This document shows positions 22,840 through 32,419 of a DNA stretch of 64,000 nucleotides, in pieces. Origin of the DNA: Steinernema hermaphroditum (Eukaryota > Nematoda > Chromadorea > Rhabditida > Steinernematidae); the NCBI GenBank assembly GCA_030435675.1, contig CM059624.1, positions 9,386,769 to 9,450,768 of the forward strand, read 5' to 3'. A program made the translations under genes and the position numbers. Within the stretch, counting starts at the first letter, position 1. Each line of letters starts with the position of its first letter. Below the pieces are notes generated by a model that did not search any database, was not told the origin of the DNA, and was given only the letters and a program-made list of their open reading frames with translations.

Positions 22840-23310
22840 CGGTCCCCCCCTATATATATGTGTGTTGGGAAGTTTTTGTGAGTTTTGGGGGGTCCTTTAG
22901 GTGGGGTGGTTTGGTGTGTTTGGGGTGAAATTTTGTATGAATAATCCTTAGGGGCGGAAATTTTTTTTAGTGAAAAAATTTTTTCAAAATCGTTGTGGGA
23001 CCTGGAGATATGGCCCTTTTTAGGCAAAATCAATAAAAAAAAAAATTTTTTTGCAGGAAAAAATTTTTCAGGGTAGTTTTTTGGTGTATGTTGTAGAGCG
23101 TCGAAATCTCTACAAATTCTATCGAACAGATTTTCGAGAAAAAATTTAGAAAAAAAGAAAAAAAAGATTTTCGGAAAAAAACGTCCTCCGTTCAAAACCC
23201 TACTCCTCTCTGGATTTTCGTTTGTTCTGCGTGAGCTTGGTATCAAACGAAAGCTGAATAAATTCCGCAGAGGGTAGTTGTGGCGGATTTTTGAATTTCG
23301 AGTTTGTTTT
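22840..23310. repeat. AT-rich island, probable interspersed repeat remnant
   Basis: The base composition breaks sharply from the flanks. There are long A and T runs (about 22950-23200), a short (ta)n run at 22850 and phrases such as gatatggccctttttaggc. No credible exon is present. A CGAGCGAGCGAAGCGAGCG stretch near 23432 lies just beyond. Only one copy is in the window, so repeat status is inferred from composition. Confidence 0.45.
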
Positions 23311-23619
23311 CGAGAAATCAACGAATTAAGTTTTGGTGCGATTTTCGGTGTGGAAGTTCGTGGATTGTGAAAGCGATGCCACGGGTCTCGACGCGATTTG
23401 CCTGTGTGGCAGTGGAGCAAGTTGCGGACGAGCGAGCGAGCGAAGCGAGCGTGGACCTGTTGCGCAGTTGCTTTTCACTTTTCCACAACTTCGACCGATG
23501 TTAACCTGTCGCACAGCGCACCAGGCTAGTAAATGCTATATTTATTAGTCCATTTGAAATTTCTTTAACGAGTAAACTGCAATCTGTAGATATATGCTTT
23601 GAGGTCCGAGCCGAGCTAC

Positions 23620-24463
23620 TCATGCCACCTCAGCAGGAGCGCGATGGAGTTCGTTCTTGGGACCCGCAGGATTGAAGATCTTCGACGAAGGCGTGTTCTC
23701 GCCCCTCCATGCCTTCAGCTTCGTGAAGGTCTCGATGCCGAAGAGGACGGTGAGCGCCACGCACAGGATCTAAAGTCCATATAGAGTTTTTAGCTAAGGC
23801 GAAGAATGCGTACAGCGTTGAAGATTGCGGCTCCGCGGCCCTCGATCAGATTCCAGCTGGCCGACAGGTGGATCATCAGCCAGATTCCGATGAAGAAGAA
23901 GAGCGTGTTGATGCCGTAGAAGAGGAGTTCCTAGAAAGGTTAAATGGTGATTCGCGCGAAGAGAACTCACCACGACGATGAGGCCTTCGCGGGTCTGCTC
24001 ATCCCGGAGGGAGAGGTGCGGAAAGACGACGTAGAGGAGGAGAAGGATGCTGACGACGAGCATGCACTCGAAGGAGATGTGCTCTGTCCAAGCACTGGAG
24101 GTGGAGTGGCGGTCGGAGCAGATGGCGAGGATGAAGGAGACGAAGCAGAGGGCGATCTCGGCCAGCTTGAGCACTCCAGGAACGGTCGCCAGGAAGACGG
24201 TGTTCAGCTGCCCCTGACGGTTGTTAGGGATAATCTGAATCTTGCTGGCCATGTTGAACTGGAGCTTGCGCTGCTTCTCAGGACCATTGCTGAGCGAAAG
24301 ACCATAACGCGCAGATTAGGGGCAAAGTTTACTTTGACTGCTCGACGTGTGGCTGCGTGGGGATGGGCGACTGGGGTCCCTCCTGGTAGGAGCGCTGCTG
24401 AGGGTCGTGGCTCTCGAGCTCCACTCTGGTCTCGGCGGGCTGGTCTTCGTCGGGCTTCAGCAT
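23620..24463 (-). CDS. MARVEL-type four-helix membrane protein
   Basis: Starts MLKPDEDQPAETRVELESHD at 24463, directly after a ctttcag acceptor, with a disordered acidic cytoplasmic N-terminus of about 55 residues. Four hydrophobic helices follow: LKLAEIALCFVSFILAICS, FECMLVVSILLLLYVVFPHL, ELLFYGINTLFFFIGIWLM and FNAILCVALTVLFGIETF. The helix spacing and the first-helix R/K-L-x-E-I pattern fit the MARVEL domain of vesicle and junction proteins. A short tail ends HRAPAEVA and TGA at 23620-23622. Four exons join in frame with introns of about 40 nt. The specific role is unknown; membrane apposition or vesicle trafficking is the family expectation. Confidence 0.75.
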
Positions 24464-25556
24464 CTGAAAGCGCGTTCCGTGAATGGAGAGTCTGTGGCGA
24501 GCGGTAATCGACTAGTAGCAATAGCTCGAAAATAGGTTGACGTTGGGAATTCACAGGGGGTAAACAAAACCAGTTCTTCTCCAGGGGAGCACGGCGGTGC
24601 GGCTCGCGCAGCGCAGCAAACGAGCCTCGCCGTCGTCGGATGAAGAAATTAGCTGAATCAGAGGCTTTGACTGATCTGCTGAAGTCGGATCGGGAGGGGA
24701 GCGCAGTGCGCGAAGAGTCGCCGCTCCGCAAAAGGAGTCGCGCAACACCGGGAACTCAGCGCAAATAACTGTTTTGCGACCTTGAACTCAGTCTTTTGCC
24801 TTTCCACGCGCACACACCGAGGCGCCTACAAGAAGTTGTGTTTGAATGAATTCGAGAAACGAAAATCCTCCAGTGTGGCGACGACGTGTTGTTGCAGCGA
24901 AGCTACTCGAAAGCGCCGAAAACAGGAAAGGCGACGGCCAGCGTCAACAGCTCACCGCCAAGAAGTTGCCAAGACCCGCGAGTCGATGGCGATTCGGCGC
25001 CCAGGGAATTATTTGATCACAAACTTAGGCCGAAACCGGTCTCTGCGAGGTGTAAATAGATTGTGGCGACGTTTTCTCAAATCGCATCTCGCAGTCCTTA
25101 AGGGTTCCCCTGCCTCAGAAGAAATGAGCGATCAAACTCAGCGCTTACAAAAGATCAATTAGCGATCACCAGCTACTGTACTTCTCCTACCGTGGAGACT
25201 TACCGATATTCCTTCGTCAGCTCTTCTTAGTGACATCTCCAAAGCTTCTGCTATCAACAAAAGATGACGACGATCGCTTAACGAACAAGTCAGCTATTAT
25301 CGCCTTGACATCTATCTTAACCTTCCGCGCGCACCGTTCCAATCAGCGTCCCCTCAACCAAAACTTGTTTTCCTATGGTGCACTGTTATTAAAGTGCGCG
25401 TGAAAGTGATACGACTCCTACATGGCTTACAGGGCTCGAAAACATTGCATTTTGGTTCTATTTGAAAAAAAAAATCCGCAACATAACAACAACTCACTTA
25501 GCGACCCGGAAAGCAAGCAAACAAAGAACAACGAAAGAGCCTTACTCTCGGCAGCT
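24464..25556. other. Intergenic region between MYG1 3' end and MARVEL 5' end
   Basis: About 1.1 kb. It must hold the MARVEL gene promoter and the MYG1 3' UTR. No coding exon or RNA gene was recognised; short open frames lack any context. Confidence 0.5.
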
Positions 25557-26830
25557 TCACTGGGCAACACCGCTGTAGCGATTCGCCAACTTTAAAGACT
25601 TCACGGCCATTTCGATTGCGCCCTCCATGGTTTTATTTCCTCCGATGAATCCGGTTGTGTGGACGAAGACGCACTGCGCGATTCCACTCTGCGCAGAAAG
25701 GTCGGCGTCTCGAACACCGCGCCACTGCTCCGGAAGTGGAAGCCTGAAGGAGAAAAAAACAGCATATATCGTTGATTATGACACTGTAGGCCTACCTGTT
25801 CTCGAACTGACGAAGGGCATCGAGTGGAATGGACTGAACACGCCAATCGCCGTTCGTGCGATCTCCGAAGACGGCGTACGTAATTTCATCGCCCTTGAGG
25901 CCCAGTTCCTCCTCAAGATCAAAAAAGTGCTCCTTCCATGGGACACTTCCGCTCTCGAAGACCAGCACTTTTCCCGAAGACTCATACTGAAACGTAGAAA
26001 TTTGAAATGGTCACTTCTCACGCGCATTCTACTTCCAAACGGCGCTTCAGTGTGTTCTCAACAATTTCACGGGCAGGCCACCACGCCTTGTACAGATAGT
26101 TCAAGGCTCCTTCGAATTCTTCACCGATCACTTCCATCGCCTTCGCAAAGCGTTCATTGGGGTCGACTTCTTCTTCGTTCCAATTGGGATTCAAGTGTCC
26201 AATTCGGCCGGAAATGCCGCCTGACAAGTGATATCTGCAAGAGGGCCATTCATGACAGCATATAACGACGGTATTCATACCGAGGAATTCCGTCAAACGC
26301 TGGGATACCATTGTCGACGGCATCGACCCCTTCCACAAAGTTTTCGTACACTTTGCGGAAAAGTACATCAATCACAGGCTCCCCATTTGCAAGTCCCAGA
26401 ATGGAGCCGATGACGCGCTTTCCGTAGTGAGCGTAAACCAGTCCTGCAGAGCTCAGTTTCGTCGAGAAGTCCAGGATGTCCAGAGATTTCATCGATTCAT
26501 TGAACTCCCTAAGAGGCACTTAGGGTAGACGTCAAACCGTGCAATTACCTCTGGTGGTGATCGTAGCGAAGCGAGCTGTGGTTGTAAACTCCACCAACGT
26601 CGACAACGATCTTGCAGTCGGCAAGTAGGTTAGGATCACGGGATCTGAATGTGAGAGATTAAACGATTCAGCGTTGCGAGCCTCTACCTCAAGATGATGT
26701 GATTCTGGAACTCTGGCAATCGCTTCAGCATGTAGCACGCAAACACTTCATCGCAGTGAAACTTTCCGTTGTGGGTACCGATGGCTGGTACGTCCGGATT
26801 CAGCGTCGACGTAACGACCGAAGTACTCAT
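25557..26830 (-). CDS. MYG1: MYG1 exonuclease family protein
   Basis: DHH-like 3'-5' RNA exonuclease of the MYG1/GAMM1 family, known in other animals to act on nuclear pre-rRNA and mitochondrial RNA. The N-terminus has the signature [18 protein letters not shown]. It continues [20 protein letters not shown] and [15 protein letters not shown], where the DHH motif is visible. Later exons give [34 protein letters not shown] and [13 protein letters not shown]. The C-terminus is [17 protein letters not shown] then [11 protein letters not shown] and TGA at 25557. All six exons are phase-matched. No clear mitochondrial targeting peptide precedes the MSTSVV start, though an upstream in-frame Arg-rich stretch exists. 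Assignment is firm. Confidence 0.92.
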
Positions 26831-27270
26831 TTTTCGAAGACTTCGTACTGAAACGAAAGAAGGATGTGGACACAAGTGACGACGAGGACTTCCGAGGCCT
26901 TTATCAAAAAATTCCGATTTTGTTACAGATAATAGATGAAAATACGATACAGCAAAATATCGGACAGGCCGATCGATCACTCTCGCGGAACACAGGATCT
27001 AACAAAGAATAGAAAGTACTAACCAAAGTTGGACCGAAAGGGGCCAAGACAAGAAGAAAGCATAAAGCGTTCTTAGCAGAGCTGGAATCTGGCAAGGGGC
27101 TTCTACAAGTCCGAAGGGAGACGATTTCAAAGTGGCGCGCCAAACGCGTCGCGAGACGCCGCCAGTGGCGCGGGGATTTGAAGTGTGTTGACGTCTTGCT
27201 TTTCTTGTCTTTTTCTGTGAATTTTGTGAAATTTCTTATTCTATTATCAACCATCGGCTTGTCCTTTCAG
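26831..27270. promoter_or_regulatory. Bidirectional promoter region, MYG1 / gamma-tubulin complex gene
   Basis: 440 nt between two divergent start codons. The right edge is cctttcag, an acceptor directly before the GCP2-like ATG. Core promoter elements were not identified. Confidence 0.45.
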
Positions 27271-29650
27271 ATGATGATCTCCGGAAAGACTCTCGATTGG
27301 CCCAACTGCCGAAGGAAGCTATGTAAGAATCCGTGCATTTGATCATATCGGACGACGCCTTCAATTTCAGTGAAGGCGGATAACCTCGGCTTCGCCATGC
27401 GATCTCCAGATGACTTCTGCGAGCACAACAACGATGAGAACTTTTGTGGACCCTCCTCCATGTTGGACTTTTCGCGGCTGTCGCAGGATGAGCAGGAATC
27501 CACCATCTACGAGGAAGTGAATATGGTGTTCAGCGTACGTCAGATTCTCTGCTGATCCAGCATTGAACTCTTTCGGCTATCTAGGGTAATGACACAGTGA
27601 ATATTCGACGACAGTTCAACGAACAAGGCGCGATTTCTTGGAACATCAACGAGAAATTGAGTCAAACGATACGGAACCAGGTTCGTGAGTGCCTTTCCCT
27701 GGCGACTCATCTCCACACGGCGAGGAAGCATATAAATGGTACCATTTTGATGTAGTGCTGACGAACTGTTTTCTGTTTTAGCCATTTTAAGTGATGGGAA
27801 AAGAGGGACGGTGGCACAGTCCGTCGCCTACGTGTGTAGCAGGATATTGTTCAAAAATGTGGAAAAGCTCTGCTTTGAGCTCGATGACTGTCCCAACAAG
27901 CACATCAGCGTGATTTCCGCTAAGGCGAAACCCGTAGAATCAACTGCGGTTGACATCGGGAAGATTCTCAAGTTCATCGATGAAGTAAACATACAACCCT
28001 CTGTATCTTAGATTTAAAAGTCCTTTCTAGAATCATCTGATTGGAGGAGGTGTGATTGGCTACCTTTACGAGCAGAAGAACTATTTCCTCCCCAGTGGCT
28101 TCTCTCAACTTCTGAACAAAATGATCTCCGCGGCAGAAGAAGCCTACTACATTCTGCTTTTTGACTGGATTACCACTGGCTGTCTTATTCGCGACCGTGC
28201 TTATGAGGTGCGCACAAACATAAGCTTCTTGTCATTGTTTGCTTGATGTTGTCCTTTTAGTTCATGATTTGGGACTTGAAGCGTGCGAAAAATCTGACTG
28301 TTGAAGATTTTACAAGTGGCTATAGCATCGAAAGGGCCAAGAATTACGATACGTATGATCGTGTAGTATATTCACTGTGTTAAATTCTGGTTTTAGATTT
28401 GAGAAACGGTTCGTATTTATCAGTGATTTATGCCCCAAAACGTTGGAACCAGTTATGGATACGATCGTCAAGTGCGGAAGATATCTGTATCTGTACGAAC
28501 AGCACGTTTCAAAGGCGAGGCCACTGCCATTGCCTTTGACGTTATCAAACTTCAAGGAGCTCGCAAAAAGGGACTTGGCTACTGTTATGACTGTCATCAA
28601 GGACATCTGCGAAAAGTCAAGCAGAAATTTACTGAAACTTTTGCGCGAGAAGTACGATTTAGATCTGTTCGCCAAGTAAGTGTGGTTTGGAGTGATGCCC
28701 TATCACTGTGCTGCTTGTAGGTCGCTTGGGCAGTTCTTCCTTGATGATGGCTCAGGCTGGTTGTCGAATTTTATCGATTACACTGTGGCAAAGGGAATCG
28801 ATGTGAACGAACCCTCTCGAGCGTTGCAAGTGTGCTTCAACACCGCGATAGATAATTCGCTTCTGAAAAATAACAAATTTCGGTCAAGTTTCAAGTAGGC
28901 CCTTCGTTTTTGCATGTAGATCGTTCAACTTCAAAATTTAGACTGACACGAAAGGAGTTCAAGGGTATTTTCCAGTCAGTCCATGGCGGTTTCACCCAAA
29001 ACGATCCCGATTCACGAGTGCTGCTACGTGAAAGTGTCGCTTTCGACGTTAGCATGAATCCGGCTTTCGCCATCATCTTTCCCGATACGATAATCGAACG
29101 CTACAATAACTTCTTTCACGTACTCATTCACTTAAAACGGGTTCAAGTTTTGTTGCTGCGGTGGGTCATATCCAATTGTATGCAGATGTAAGCAACTCAC
29201 TTCCAGAAAGAAGACTGAACTAGCACGCACATCTTATGAAGAGAAGTCGCTGCTGAACTCTATGATGCGATTTGTGGACAAAATCCTGCAGTACGTGTCC
29301 GAATGGGTGATTTGTGGACAACTGAAGATTTTCCATGACGCCATCGGAAAAGCCACTTCCATAGAGCAAGTAGTTGCTGTTCAAGACCACTGCCTCAACG
29401 AAGCAACCAAGAAGAGCTCTTTGGATCGAGCATGTGTGGCTTTTGTCGACGTGCTCTTGGATATCATCATATCCTACGTTACTGGCGACTGGGTAGGCTA
29501 CTGTCTGCTATGGTGAATAGCTTTCTGTGCTTTTAGTGCGACTTTAAAGAAGTTGGCGAAGCATTTGCAAAGAATATCGATCTCTGTAAAGAAATTGTCA
29601 TCCAGCACGAAAGTAATCTCACTCCACTGTCACCCCTTACATACTGGTAA
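27271..29650 (+). CDS. Gamma-tubulin complex component, GCP2-like
   Basis: Spc97/Spc98 (GCP) family protein that, with a GCP3-type partner, would hold gamma-tubulin at microtubule-organising centres. The GRIP1 region spans about the first 330 residues: LSLATHLHTARKHINAILSD, YYILLFDWITTGCLIRD, EFMIWDLK, LEPVMDTIVKCGRYL. GRIP2 follows: QFFLDDGSGWLSNFIDY, FNNFFHVLIHLKRVQ-like helices and a four-helix segment with LQYVSEWVICGQLKIFHDAI. The EFM and CGRYL stretches look more like GCP2 than GCP3. At roughly 640 residues it is shorter than typical GCP2, lacking most of the N-terminal extension. It ends TPLSPLTYW with TAA at 29648-29650. A poly(A) signal at 29765 precedes URM1 at operon-like distance. 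Confidence 0.75.
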
Positions 29651-29764
29651 GCTTGTGCAGCCGAGGAGCTGAAAATGATGCAGGTCTTTTCAGGTTGTTC
29701 CGTTCCTCGGGTTCTTACTCAGAGCATTAATAGATTTCACCGTTTTCAGTGTATTTATTGTAAT

Positions 29765-29770
29765 AATAAA
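29765..29770 (+). promoter_or_regulatory. Poly(A) signal between GCP2-like gene and URM1
   Basis: AATAAA lies about 97 nt before a cgtttcag acceptor (ending 29868) that precedes the URM1 ATG. This is the arrangement expected at an intercistronic junction. Confidence 0.7.
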
Positions 29771-29874
29771 AATGTTCGGGTTGTGGTTTGCAGTGGAGTA
29801 TGTTGTAGCCATTTTCGAACATTTTACTTGATTCGCTCATTTCCGTTGATGCGCATTCTCCGTTTCAGCTCTAA

Positions 29875-30174
29875 ATGATGAAGTTGGCGCTAGAGTTTGC
29901 TGGAGGATCACAAACGTTGGTTAACAACCAAACTCGTCACGACATCGAACTCGACGACGGAAAGGAGTGGCTGATGAGCGATTTGCTGGATTGGATACTC
30001 AAGAACATGCTCGCGGAATGCAGCACTCCGGACCTCCTTATCAAAGACGGAACGGTTCGACCTGGAATCTTAGTGCTCGTCAACGACACTGACTGGGAGC
30101 TCCTTGGAAATCTGGATACTGTAATTTCTGAAGGCGATACTGTAACCTTCCTGTCTACTCTTCACGGGGGCTAA
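29875..30174 (+). CDS. URM1: Ubiquitin-related modifier URM1
   Basis: A 99-residue beta-grasp protein that acts as sulfur carrier in tRNA wobble-uridine thiolation and as a protein modifier. It is a single exon. LALEFAGGSQTLVNN is the first hairpin, GKEWLMSDLLDWILKNML the helix, and RPGILVLVNDTDWELLG the central strands. VTFLSTLHGG ends in the required C-terminal Gly-Gly that is activated by the E1 (UBA4/MOCS3). Length and terminus match the family exactly. Two consecutive ATGs occur and the first is taken as start. It sits 225 nt after the GCP2-like stop on the same strand. Confidence 0.95.
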   Translation: MMKLALEFAGGSQTLVNNQTRHDIELDDGKEWLMSDLLDWILKNMLAECSTPDLLIKDGTVRPGILVLVNDTDWELLGNLDTVISEGDTVTFLSTLHGG

Positions 30175-30649
30175 CTTCTTTACGCCCTTGTTGAGTGATA
30201 AAATGTTACTGTTGGGGTATAATTTGTTTTCTGCGGTTAGCGACCTTAGAGCGTACTTGATGTTGTGTTACCCATGTATATTTTCGCGTTCTGTTGCCTT
30301 AGATGCATCACCGTGGAAGCCACGAGCAATGCGGATTCTGTGCAGCATCGTTGCGTGACAATATATACGAATACATGAACGATTCGCACTTATACGACCG
30401 TTTTGCGATGTAGGAACGGGTCCGCGGTGGTATCGCTTGGTGCGGATTCTGCTTTTGACTTTGAAGCCAGTATTGGGTCTCAACGCGCATTGCCTTACAG
30501 ATCATGATGCCCTCGATAGTCGATAGACGTTGACGGATTTTCGAAAGTGCGCACGTTGTTGGTGTCCGTTTGCTTTTCGCATTGTTGCTGTCCTTCCGCG
30601 TACGCTTTCTCTATTCATTGTCCACTTTGGTTATTCTCAGGTAGTCAAA
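30175..30649. other. Intergenic region URM1 - eIF4A3
   Basis: 475 nt, no gene recognised. It ends with ttctcag 9 nt before the eIF4A3 ATG, an acceptor-like site. Confidence 0.5.
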
Positions 30650-32067
30650 ATGGCCGCTGGAACTGCAGGAAGCCGTCGCCGGACTCGCGAAGCAATGGAC
30701 GAGGATCTCACCAACGTTGAGTTCGAGACCTCAGAGGATGTGGAAGTGATCCCAACCTTCGATCGCATGGGACTCCATGAAAACCTTCTTCGTGGAATTT
30801 ATTCATACGGTGAGTAGACTTTTACCAAGCTGAATAATAATCACAAGTGCACAGGTTTCGAAAAGCCATCCGCCATTCAGCAGCGCGCTATCAAGGCTAT
30901 CATCAAAGGCCGCGATGTGATCGCCCAGGCCCAGTCCGGTACTGGTAAAACGGCCACCTTCAGTATTGGAGTGCTGCAGTCGCTGGACGTCCAGACTCGC
31001 GAAACTCAGGCGCTCGTGCTCTCGCCCACCCGAGAATTGGCCGTTCAGATCCAACGCGTCATCCTGGCCTTGGGTGACTACATGAACGTCCAGTGTCACG
31101 CCTGCATCGGTGGCACGAACGTCGGCGAAGACATTCGCAAGCTCGACTTCGGTCAGCACGTGGTTTCCGGTACTCCTGGTCGCGTTTTCGGTGAGTAATC
31201 CTAAGCGACTGTGTTGTGAGAGTATAGGAATTTCCTTCAGATATGATCCGCCGCCGTAACCTTCGCACACGCAGCATCAAACTCTTGGTTCTTGACGAAG
31301 CCGATGAAATGTTGAACAAAGGCTTCAAGGAACAGCTCTACGACATCTACCGCTACTTGCCGCCTGGAGCGCAAGTTGTGTTGCTCAGTGCCACACTCCC
31401 CCACGAGATCCTTGAAATGACCAGCAAATTCATGACCGACCCCATCCGAATTCTTGTGAAGCGGTGAGCCTCTAGAATTGCCTACAAGTACTGACTGTTC
31501 TATTTCCAGTGATGAATTGACTTTGGAGGGGATCAAGCAGTTCTTCGTGTCGGTCGACAAGGAGGAGTGGAAGTTCGATACACTTTGCGACTTGTACGAC
31601 ACGCTCACAATCACCCAGGCTGTCTTGTTCTGCAACACCCGCCGCAAGGTATATACTTTGGATGATATTTCCATTTCACTCATGTTTGGATTTTCTAGGT
31701 CGAATGGCTCGCGGAGAAATTAAAGGAAGCCAACTTCACGGTCTCTGCGATGCACGGTGACATGGAGCAGAAGGAGCGCGATGAAATCATGAAGGAGTTC
31801 CGAGCCGGCTCGAGCCGCGTCTTGATCAGTACGGACGTGTGGGCGCGTGGTCTTGATGTACCCCAAGTGTCGCTGGTCATCAACTACGATCTCCCCAACA
31901 ACCGTGAATTATACATCCACCGTATCGGTCGTTCGGGTCGTTTTGGCCGCAAGGGTGTCGCTATCAACTTCGTGAAGACCGACGATGTCCGAATTCTGCG
32001 CGATATTGAACAGTACTACTCGACGCAAATCGACGAAATGCCCATGAATGTGGCGGACCTGATCTAA
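30650..32067 (+). CDS. EIF4A3: DEAD-box RNA helicase eIF4A3 (exon junction complex)
   Basis: RNA clamp of the exon junction complex, deposited upstream of spliced junctions in the nucleus. After a short divergent N-terminus the sequence is near-identical to animal eIF4A3. It shows the Q motif ([12 protein letters not shown]), Walker [50 protein letters not shown], and [19 protein letters not shown]. The C-lobe has [14 protein letters not shown] and [16 protein letters not shown]. It ends with the isoform-diagnostic [15 protein letters not shown]. Exons are broken at about 30811, 31192, 31464 and 31648 by introns of roughly 40-50 nt. The eIF4A3-type tail and RRRNLRT segment separate it from eIF4A1/2. 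Confidence 0.97.
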
Positions 32068-32419
32068 ATATCCTCTTGTGACTGCAACATGTTGTTTATT
32101 TGTTCCTAATGAATTACGAGCTCCAGGGTGTCTTGCGTTCATCCTGTTCTGAGCGGTTAAGGCGGGTTTGGGATATGGCGATGTTCAGATTCGTGCGACT
32201 CTAGAGATTTCAGGAACCACGAGAAGAGCCATTGTGGTTCACCGGGGTTGCAAATATCGAGGTGGATCGAGATGCCTTCACCAAATTCTCCTGCAGAATT
32301 CCTCTAGTCCTCGAGGCGCTCCCAACTCCCCTGTGACCTTCGCTACATCACGATGCCAACCGTCACCATACCGTAATCCTGGATTTACTTTACCGCGATA
32401 AGTATTACGAGTGAGGTGC

